A program made the translations under genes and the position numbers. DNA of 64,000 bases from an uncultured Phycisphaerales bacterium (GTDB lineage Bacteria; Planctomycetota; Phycisphaerae; WQYP01), in assembly GCA_903845195.1 (NCBI GenBank), contig CAIMWO010000018.1, forward strand, positions 35,174-99,173, read 5' to 3'. The number at the start of each line of letters is the position of its first letter. Position 1 is the first letter of the stretch. Under the pieces are notes generated by a model. That model was not told where the DNA came from, made no database searches, and saw nothing but the letters and a program-made list of their open reading frames with translations. Positions 10,972 to 19,019 of this stretch are shown in pieces.

Positions 10972-12777
10972 CTAGCTGCGTTCGGCGGTTGCGCTTTCCG
11001 GCGCGGCCTCCAGCCGGGCGTAATTCGGAGTCCACATCGCAGCGCCCACGGCGCTGGGAATATCCCCATCATCCAGCGGGCGCCCCACGCCTTCTTCACG
11101 TGCCTGGCGCACCACAGCACAAGCGACCTTATGTGTGATGGCCCGCAGTTCGCGTAACCGCGGAAAGAGCGTTCCGGCGGCGATATCGGCATCGGAAACA
11201 TGTTGCGCCAACGTCTCGGCGGCGACGCGGAACATCGCATCGCTGACGCGGCTGGCCTCGGATACCAAGACGCCCAGACCCACACCGGGGAAGATCAAGA
11301 CGTTGTTGCCTTGGCCGATGCGAATCATGCGTCCCTGCCACTCGACGGGATCAAACGGACTTCCGGTGGCGACCATGGCGCGGCCGGCGGTCCAGGCGAT
11401 CAAATCGGCGGGCTTGGCTTCGCACTTGCTGGTCGGATTCGACAGGGGCAAGATGACCGGGCGTTCAACATGTGAGGCCATCGCGCGGATGACCGCTTCG
11501 GTGAATACGCCGGGTTGACCGGATGTTCCCACGAGCACGGTGGGTTTGAGTGCGCGGACCACGGCGAGCAGATCAAGGGGCTGATTCGGGTCCATTCCCG
11601 CGGCCTTGACCATTTCAACGGGCCAGGCAAATTCAGCTTTGGTTTCATCGCTCAGCTTGCGTCCCTGGTGCAGGAAGCCGCCGCTGTCGAGCATGCCGAT
11701 TTTCCCGATCAGTTCGTTTCCTTCCGCACCGGAGCGGCGGAAGGTATCGCGAATCAAGCGGCTGATGCCGATGCCGGCGGCGCCGGCGCCGAGCATGACC
11801 ATGCGCTGTTGACTGAGGGGTTTGCCGGTGGCGCGAACGCCGGCGAGCAATGCCGCCGCACCGATCGCGGCCGTTCCCTGAATGTCATCATTGAACGAGG
11901 GCAGGCGTTTGCGGTAGCGCTCCAGCAGACGCAGGGCGTTCTGCTGTTTGAAATCTTCCCACTGGAGCAGGGCCAGCGGGAATATGCGCTTAACCGCCTG
12001 CACGAATTCTTCGATGAAATCATCGTAGGGTTTGCCCCGCAGGCGTGCATGCCGCCAGCCGAGGTAAAGCTCATCGTCGAGCAGTTCCTGATTATCCGTG
12101 CCGACATCGAGGCTGATGGGGAGCGTGTATTTGGGGTGGATGCCGGCGCCGGTGCTGTAGAGGGCGAGTTTGCCGATGGGGATGCCCATGCCGCCGGCGC
12201 CGAGATCGCCGAGGCCCAGAATACGTTCGTTATCCGTCGCGACAATCAAGCGGATGTCGCGCGTTCCGACGTTGGCGAGGACTTTTTCGATACGGCCGCG
12301 ATGTTCGGGGCAAATCCAGACGCCGCGAGCCCGGCGGTAGATATGGCTGTAGCGCTGACAGGCCAATCCGACCGTCGGCGTATAAATGATCGGCAGACAT
12401 TCCTCGAGATGGTCGAGCAGCACGCGATAGAAGAGCGTTTCGTTGCGATCCTGCAGGGCGACCAGGCCGATGTAGCGTTCGAGGGGATCGGTTTTCGCCG
12501 CAATGTGTTGATAGGCGCGCTGGGCCTGCATATCGAGAGCGGCCACACCCGGCGGCAATAATCCTTCCAACCCCAGCGCCCGCCGCTCACTATCGGGGAA
12601 GGCCGTTCCCTTGTTCAGGCGTGGATTGTTGAGCACGGCCTGTCCGCGCAGGGATACGAACTCGGCGACATCGTCTTTCATGTAACCACTGACGCCTTGA
12701 TTGCCCGCATCAGCCGGCCGGCTTTCGACGGAAGCAACATCGCCGGCATTATCCACTTCAGAATTGGAACGACTCAT
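10972..12777 (-). CDS. maeA: NAD-dependent malic enzyme
   Basis: LPIIYTPTVGLACQRYSHIYRRARGVW, ILGLGDLGAGGMGIPIGKLALY, FNDDIQGTAAIGAAALLAG, PLSNPTSKCEAKPADLIAWT. Confidence 0.95.
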   Translation of the reverse strand: MSRSNSEVDNAGDVASVESRPADAGNQGVSGYMKDDVAEFVSLRGQAVLNNPRLNKGTAFPDSERRALGLEGLLPPGVAALDMQAQRAYQHIAAKTDPLERYIGLVALQDRNETLFYRVLLDHLEECLPIIYTPTVGLACQRYSHIYRRARGVWICPEHRGRIEKVLANVGTRDIRLIVATDNERILGLGDLGAGGMGIPIGKLALYSTGAGIHPKYTLPISLDVGTDNQELLDDELYLGWRHARLRGKPYDDFIEEFVQAVKRIFPLALLQWEDFKQQNALRLLERYRKRLPSFNDDIQGTAAIGAAALLAGVRATGKPLSQQRMVMLGAGAAGIGISRLIRDTFRRSGAEGNELIGKIGMLDSGGFLHQGRKLSDETKAEFAWPVEMVKAAGMDPNQPLDLLAVVRALKPTVLVGTSGQPGVFTEAVIRAMASHVERPVILPLSNPTSKCEAKPADLIAWTAGRAMVATGSPFDPVEWQGRMIRIGQGNNVLIFPGVGLGVLVSEASRVSDAMFRVAAETLAQHVSDADIAAGTLFPRLRELRAITHKVACAVVRQAREEGVGRPLDDGDIPSAVGAAMWTPNYARLEAAPESATAERS

Positions 12778-12912
12778 CTTTGACCTGCCTGTTCACGTTG
12801 AATAAATACGCATCCACAGAGTCACGCACTCCGTTGTCGAAGCAGACTATCACCTGGTGGAAACGGCCATCGTACCATGCCCGCGTCGCACACGCCGAGG
12901 GCACGGCATCCC

Positions 12913-13314
12913 TCATTTCGGGGCAGAGGTGCTATTGCCCTCTGCCGCTTTTGGGGCACCGGTTTCTTCATTGCCGGATTTGTGTATCTGCAATTCTGAA
13001 GATTTGGTCGTCACGGGACTCGAATGGGCCTCGCCCAGCGAGAACGACTTCTTCGGGCAGACATCCACGCAGTAACCGCAACTGATGCAGCGCAGGCGGT
13101 CGATTTCCATGGTTTTCTTGTCGCGGCTGACGATCAGTGCATTGGCGGGGCATTTTTTGGCGCAGGCCGTGCAGTAGACGCAGTTGCCGTCAGTGAATAC
13201 CAGTTTGCCGCGAGAACCGGCGAGCGGGACGCGCGGTTCAAACGGGTAGCGGCTGGTCACCGGCTTGCGGAATATCCATTTCATGACCAGCGAGGTCATC
13301 TGGAAGAACGCCAT
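12913..13314 (-). CDS. echF: Ech-like hydrogenase ferredoxin subunit (EchF/HycF/NuoI-like), 2x[4Fe-4S]
   Basis: CVYCTACAKKCPANAL and CISCGYCVDVCPKKSF; start at ATG 13314, immediately after the large-subunit stop. Confidence 0.85.
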   Translation of the reverse strand: MAFFQMTSLVMKWIFRKPVTSRYPFEPRVPLAGSRGKLVFTDGNCVYCTACAKKCPANALIVSRDKKTMEIDRLRCISCGYCVDVCPKKSFSLGEAHSSPVTTKSSELQIHKSGNEETGAPKAAEGNSTSAPK

Positions 13315-13315
13315 G

Positions 13316-14392
13316 TCACCTCTCCGTACAACTGATGCAGGGATCAATCGTCAGCACCAGCACCGGCACATCGGCCAGGTCACACCCTTGCAGGACTTTG
13401 AGCATTGCCGGCAGATTGGCGAAGGTCGGCGTGCGGACGCGGAAACGCTGCAGATTCTTCGAACCCGTCGCCTTCACGCAATAGGCCACCTCGCCGCGCG
13501 GCTGCTCGGTTCGCATGATCGTTTCGCCGTTGGGATTGCCGGTCACCTTGACGGCAATTTCGCCGTCAGGAATTCTTTCCAGGGCCTGCCGGATGATATC
13601 CACCGACTGGAATAATTCTTCGCTGCGGACGGCACACCGGGCATACGAGTCGCCCTCGGTGCGCGTGATCGGTTCAACGGGAATATCTTTGTAGGCGGCG
13701 TAACCGAGCTTTCGCATGTCTTGAGCGACGCCGCTGGCCCGGAGCATCGGACCGACGCAGCCGAGTTCGTAGGCTTCCTGTTTGGTCAGCACGCCGACGC
13801 CGCAGAGACGCGATTTCACCGAGCGGTCGTTCATGAAGACCGTGGTGATCTCACGCATTTCCTTTTCGATGGTCTTCATTTCCGACTGGATGTGCGTGAT
13901 CATGGCGGGATCAATGTCGCGGCGGACTCCGCCGATCTTGCACGATCCGAAGATCACGCGTCCGCCGGTGGTGGCTTCAATGATGTTCAGCACGCGTTCG
14001 CGTACCCGCCACGAGTGCATGAAGAGGCTTTCAAAACCCATCGCATCGGCGAGCAGTCCCAGCCAGAGCAAGTGGCTGTGGATACGTGACAGCTCTCCCC
14101 AGACGGTCCGCAGATAGAGTGCCCGCGGGGGGACGGTGACGTTCATGATGGTTTCGATGGCCTGGCAGTACGATTGCCCGTGAATGAAACTGCAGATGCC
14201 GCAGATGCGTTCGGCGACGTAGACAAATTCGACGTAATCTTTTTTCTCGGCCAGCTTTTCCAAGCCGCGATGAATGAAACCGATCGAGGGGCGTGCCTCG
14301 ACGACCTTTTCGTCTTCGACGACGAGATCGAGATGCACGGGTTCCGGCAGGACGGGATGCTGCGGACCGAAGGGAATAATCGTACGAGCCAT
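13316..14392 (-). CDS. echE: Group 4 [NiFe]-hydrogenase large subunit (EchE-like)
   Basis: L1 motif RICGICSFIHGQSYCQAIE and L2 motif DPCISCTER; both Cys pairs for the NiFe site are present. Confidence 0.93.
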   Translation of the reverse strand: MARTIIPFGPQHPVLPEPVHLDLVVEDEKVVEARPSIGFIHRGLEKLAEKKDYVEFVYVAERICGICSFIHGQSYCQAIETIMNVTVPPRALYLRTVWGELSRIHSHLLWLGLLADAMGFESLFMHSWRVRERVLNIIEATTGGRVIFGSCKIGGVRRDIDPAMITHIQSEMKTIEKEMREITTVFMNDRSVKSRLCGVGVLTKQEAYELGCVGPMLRASGVAQDMRKLGYAAYKDIPVEPITRTEGDSYARCAVRSEELFQSVDIIRQALERIPDGEIAVKVTGNPNGETIMRTEQPRGEVAYCVKATGSKNLQRFRVRTPTFANLPAMLKVLQGCDLADVPVLVLTIDPCISCTER

Positions 14393-14398
14393 AAATCC

Positions 14399-14824
14399 TC
14401 ACTTCACCGGAGCGGCGCCTGCCGCGGGCTTGGGGGTTGGGGCCGGGGCAATTGCCGCACAGGTCACGCCGGGGGCCTTCGTGCTGCCGAAGGGGAATTT
14501 CACTGCGGTCTTGTAGAGGTTGCCCTTGAAGTCGAGCGTCATGCCGTCGACCTGCACGCGAAACAGATCGTGCATTTCGTTTTCGTAAAGGACGGCGCAA
14601 CCGTAGATTGTGCTGACGCTGGGGAGCCGCGGCTCTTCCAGGGGCAGATGCAGCCGCAAACTTGCCAGGCGAAGATCCAGGTCAAAGCTGTAAGTGATCT
14701 CCAGCTTGTCGGGCAGTGTCGTCGCGTGAATCTGCACCAGCCGGTAACCGTCCTCGTGCATTTTCTGGACGCGCTGCAACAGCGTCTCCACCGCGATGGG
14801 TTCCATGGTTTGTTCCGGAGTCAT
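14399..14824 (-). CDS. echD: Ech-like hydrogenase 30-kDa/NuoC-like subunit (EchD-like)
   Basis: NuoC-like STIYGCAVLYENEMHDLFRVQVDGMTLDFKGNLYKTAVKFPFGS; ATG at 14824 overlaps the preceding stop. Confidence 0.85.
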   Translation of the reverse strand: MTPEQTMEPIAVETLLQRVQKMHEDGYRLVQIHATTLPDKLEITYSFDLDLRLASLRLHLPLEEPRLPSVSTIYGCAVLYENEMHDLFRVQVDGMTLDFKGNLYKTAVKFPFGSTKAPGVTCAAIAPAPTPKPAAGAAPVK

Positions 14825-15724
14825 TTTCGCTCCTTCTGGAAATAGACCCGCGCGATTGCCGGCCGCCACGAATCCGTCTTGTAGAGTTCATATCCCTGCC
14901 GCTGCAGCCACGCGGCGCTTTCGACGCACTTGTCGCCGATGGAGGCCTCGAAGCGATTCATGTCCGGGAGGGCCTTTTCCAATTCTTCGAGGAGCCGGCG
15001 CCCGACACCGCAGCGATGGAAATACGGGTGCACGATGACATCGCTGATGAAACCGGTGCGATCCTGGGCGTATCCGCGGGCGACACCGACAAGCCGCCCA
15101 TTGACGGTGGCCTTGATGAATACGCGTTGCGTCAGTTCGACTTCGAGTGCCGGAAGTGTCTGGACCAATCCCGGCACGTGTTCTTCGCCGTAGATTGTGC
15201 CTTCCTGCTGATGGGCGGTTTTCTGCAGGGAGAGGATGCGTGCAGCATCCGCAGATTCCGCCCGCGAGTAAAGCACCTGATCGACATTCTTGCCAAGGGC
15301 CTTCATCGCCTTGCGACGATCCATCAGGGCGGCGAGGGCCTGCACGACGCCATCGATGATGGCCTCGGGGCGAGCGGCACAGCCGGGGACGAAGACGTCG
15401 ACGGGGATCACCGTATCGACGCCGCCGGAGATGTTGTAGCACTCGCGGAAGATTCCGCCGGTGCAGGCGCAGGCGCCGATGGCCACGACCACCTTGGGTT
15501 CGGGCATCTGGTCGTAGATATTGCGGATCACGGCGTGGCTCTGTTCGTTGGCGGCGCCGGTCACCAGGAAGATATCGGCGTGTTTGGGGTCACCGGTGTT
15601 GAGGACGCCGAGGCGTTCGACATCAAAGCCCGGCGTCAGGCACGCCAGCGTTTCGATGTCGCAGCCGTTGCAGCTGGAGGCATCGTAATGAATCACCCAC
15701 GGCGATTGTTTCAAGCCAAACATG
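14821..15724 (-). CDS. echC: Ech-like hydrogenase small subunit (EchC/NuoB-like) fused to C-terminal GNAT acetyltransferase domain
   Basis: N-terminal half: SSCNGCDIETLACL, AIGACACTGGIF, VFVPGCAARPEAIIDG (NuoB-like 4Fe-4S). C-terminal half: DVIVHPYFHRCGVGRRLLEELEKA (GNAT motif A). One uninterrupted ORF; true start taken as MFGLKQSP at about 15724. Confidence 0.9.
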
Positions 15725-15731
15725 AGCGGCC

Positions 15732-16592
15732 TTAACGCAAGAGGGACAAAATCAGAATATTGCCGAAGCCCAGCACTGCGGCCACTGCCCACGCGCTGCG
15801 GATCGCGGCCTGCCACTTCAACCGGGCAAAGACGTTGTCGACGAAAATCACGAGCACGAAGACGAGCAGGGAGACCGCCACGCCGAGAATGGGCATCGAC
15901 GCGAAGAAGAGATAGACCCATCCCAGGAGGAAAACGAGTTCGTACCAGTGGGCGATTTCGATCATGGCGAGCGTGCGGCCGGAGAATTCGGTTGTCAGGC
16001 CGCGGACGAGTTCCTGGTGGGCGTGATGGGAGGAGGAGAGGTCAAACGGGGATTTGCGGAACTTGATCTCGAGGGTGTAGAGGAATCCGAGGAAGATCCC
16101 CGGCAGCAGGAAGACCAGCGGGACGCCGTGATAGCCGGCGATGTCACCGACCTGGAAGCTCTTGGTCACCATGTACATGCCGATGGCGGTGAGTAGGACC
16201 ATGGGTTCATAGGCCATCATCTGGATCAGCTCGCGTTCGGCCCCGATAAAGCTGAAGGGGGAGCTGGCCTTGTAGGCCCCGAGGACGAGGAAGATGGCGG
16301 CCAGAGTGAGGGCGAAGATCACCAGGAGCAGATCGGAGCCGGCGAAGAAGAGTCCGCCGGTGAAGATGACGAACACCAGGAAGAGGGCGACGTAATAATT
16401 CTGCGAGCGGCGGACGACGATGTTTTCTTTTTTGCACAGTTTGAAGACATCATAGAAGGGCTGAAAGATCGGCGGTCCCTGGCGCGACTGCATGCGGGCG
16501 GAAATCCGGCGATCCCAGCCCACGAGCAGCCCGCCGACCAGCGGGGCGGCCAGCAGATACACCACGAGCGAAATCCAGGAATTTATTGACAT
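15732..16592 (-). CDS. echB: Ech-like hydrogenase membrane subunit (EchB/HycD/NuoH-like)
   Basis: Multi-TM protein with GWDRRISARMQSRQGPPIFQPFYDVFKLCKKE and SHHAHQELVRGLTTEFSGRTLAMIEIAHWYE (NuoH/HycD-type). Start at ATG 16592. Confidence 0.92.
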   Translation of the reverse strand: MSINSWISLVVYLLAAPLVGGLLVGWDRRISARMQSRQGPPIFQPFYDVFKLCKKENIVVRRSQNYYVALFLVFVIFTGGLFFAGSDLLLVIFALTLAAIFLVLGAYKASSPFSFIGAERELIQMMAYEPMVLLTAIGMYMVTKSFQVGDIAGYHGVPLVFLLPGIFLGFLYTLEIKFRKSPFDLSSSHHAHQELVRGLTTEFSGRTLAMIEIAHWYELVFLLGWVYLFFASMPILGVAVSLLVFVLVIFVDNVFARLKWQAAIRSAWAVAAVLGFGNILILSLLR

Positions 16593-18533
16593 GCGATTAC
16601 CACCATCACGGCCAGGAGGCACGTGCAGCAAATGACCCCGCAGCGCGACAGCCATATTTCACTGAGCAACCCGCGCATGTAATAGTTGTTCATCGTCGTG
16701 TTTTCGACCTTGCCGCCCGAACCGAGGAATTGAACCTTGTCGCCGACGTTGGCGCCGCTCAGGTAGGCGGCCACGACTCTGGGGGCCGCGGCCGTAGCGA
16801 ATGAAGCTCAGCGGGAAGAGCATGACCATCGCCATCATGATCATCATGATGATGATGTTGCCCTGGGTCAGCGAAGCCGCATGCTCACCGAAAACGCCAG
16901 TCACATACGGCACGATCATGTGCGATGAAATCATCGGGAAAAGCAGGCATGCCAGGAAGGTTGCCATGGAAAGCACGCCCACGGCCAGGCCTTCGCCCAG
17001 CGTGAATTCGTTGCGGACCCGCTCGGGGGTTCCTACGACTTCAACAAGTTTGCCCATCCACTTCACCCAGAAGAAGAGCGTGGCCGAACTGCCGAAGACG
17101 ATGAACACGGAGAGTACCGGGGCCGCGTCGACGACCGCCATCAGCACGGCATACTTGCTGATCAACATGCCGAAGGGGGCCAGGAACATGCCCGCCATGC
17201 CGATGAGCATCATCACGGCCACGGCCGGCATGCGCACGATGAGGCCGGACATGGCATCGATGTTCCGGCTATGAATCTTGTGTTCGACCAGACCGACGCA
17301 GAGGAACAGGAGGCATTTGGCAACCGCATGGAAGATAATCAGCAGCACGCCTGCCCAGACGGCCGCATAGGTTCCGATTCCGCCGCAGAGGACGATCAAA
17401 CCGAGATTTGCCACGGTGGACCAGGCCAAGACGCGTTTGGCATCGGCGGCCGTGATTGCAGCCAGCGATCCCACCAGGAAGGTCACGGCCCCAACCAGCG
17501 CCACCAGCATTCCGACCTTCGTTTCCGTAATCACCGGCGCCATCCGCAGAACCAGGTAGACCCCGGCTTTCACCATCGTGCTCGAATGCAGTAGTGCCGA
17601 CACGGGGGTGGGCGCGACCATCGCTCCGAGCAGCCAACTGGAAAACGGCAACTGGGCCGACTTGGTAATGCCTGCAAAGCAGAGCAGGGCTGCGGGTAAC
17701 AGTACGAGTGCCTTGCTTGATCCACCGGACTTGGCGCTGTCGATCAGTCCCTGAAGGTCGAGCGGGCAGGCATTGCGGCTCAGGTAGACAATTGCCGCGG
17801 CAAAGGCCACTCCGCCCAGGAGGTTCATCATCAGGGCGCGCTGGGCGTTGCGGCGGGACTCTTCGGTGCGGGTGTAGCCGATGAGGAGATAGGAGCAGAG
17901 GGTGGTGATTTCCCAGAAGAAGAAGAGCCAGGTGAGGTTGTTGGAGAAGACGAGGCCAAACATTGCGCCGACGAAGACGAAGAGCAAGGCGAAGAATGTT
18001 GGGCGGCGATCGGTAACATCGGTATGTGCGACCTCGTGGTATTCCTTCATGTACCCAAGCGCGTACAGGCAAATGCCGCCGCCCACTATCCCGTTGATCA
18101 GGGCCATGATGACGGAAAAGTGATCTGTAGCGGGAAGAAGATTTTGGCTGACTTCGGGATGACTTCCCGAGCCATACTCAAACCACGCCATCAAACCGGC
18201 CTGAACCGCCATCAGGACGGCGATCAAGGGTCGGCGGGAGTGAACGCCGACGTAGAGCACGAAGATCGCCATTGCCGCTTCGGTCAGGTTCATCGCCAGA
18301 TTGATCGAATGATCAGAAACCGCGGTTATCGTGAAGGAGATTGCGTCGGGAGCTACCACCAGCAGGACGCTGGCGGCGCCGATCGCCAGTACCAGGATGG
18401 TCACGATCACCCGGCGAACGTGGTCATTGCGGATCAGCAGCATGGCCAGACCCGCAACCAGCGGAACGAGAATAAGCAAAGGTATGAGCGTCATCATCAT
18501 CAAATGTTCCAACGCGTGAAGCCGGACAACCAC
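16583..18533 (-). CDS. echA: Ech-like hydrogenase proton-pump subunit (EchA/HyfB/NuoL-like); apparent frameshift near 16781-16785
   Basis: LFVFVGAMFGLVFSNNLTWLFFFWEITTLCSYLLIGYTR, KSAQLPFSSWLLGAMVAPTPVSALLHSSTMVKAGVYL, HAVAKCLLFLCVGLVEH. The C-terminal continuation VVAAYLSGANVGDK... lies in another frame. Confidence 0.88.
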
Positions 18534-19019
18534 CAGGTGGAGGCACTTCTGACAAGTAGGCCTGCAAGTCCTGATTTACATGGGAGTTACGAGGATCTTG
18601 CAGGGCTCAATAGAATCAATGTCCAGGAAGTCTGCAGCAGAAAAACTCCGAACGAGCCGCGCTGCAGCTTCCCCTTCACCACATCGGCAGCCGCGATTTA
18701 CTGCCAATACAGAAAAACAGATCGCTTTATCTTTAATCAACTATAACGGACATTGACGTACGCCGCTACTGAAAAGATCCCTAACGGATAACTCAGCTAC
18801 CGGCGAGAAATGACGTTTTTGCGAACAATTGTATGCCAATCCGCCAAATTCTCGCCACCCACCGAATCCAAACCGCGCCATCTCCGGCAGAAAAAGACCA
18901 CAGCCGTTCATCAAAGCCATTGATTGAACCACTCAACGTCATATAAGCTACTTGAAACTGTCTTCTTGTTTACTAAACACCTGTCTGTCACTCCCCTCAT
19001 CACATGGAGTATTTTTCAC

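Noticed and set aside
16801-16860. CAT/ATG trinucleotide-like run (accatcgccatcatgatcatcatgatgatgatg)
   Set aside because: Explained as codons for a Met/Ile-rich transmembrane helix (NIIIMMIMMAMVM) in EchA, not an independent repeat element.
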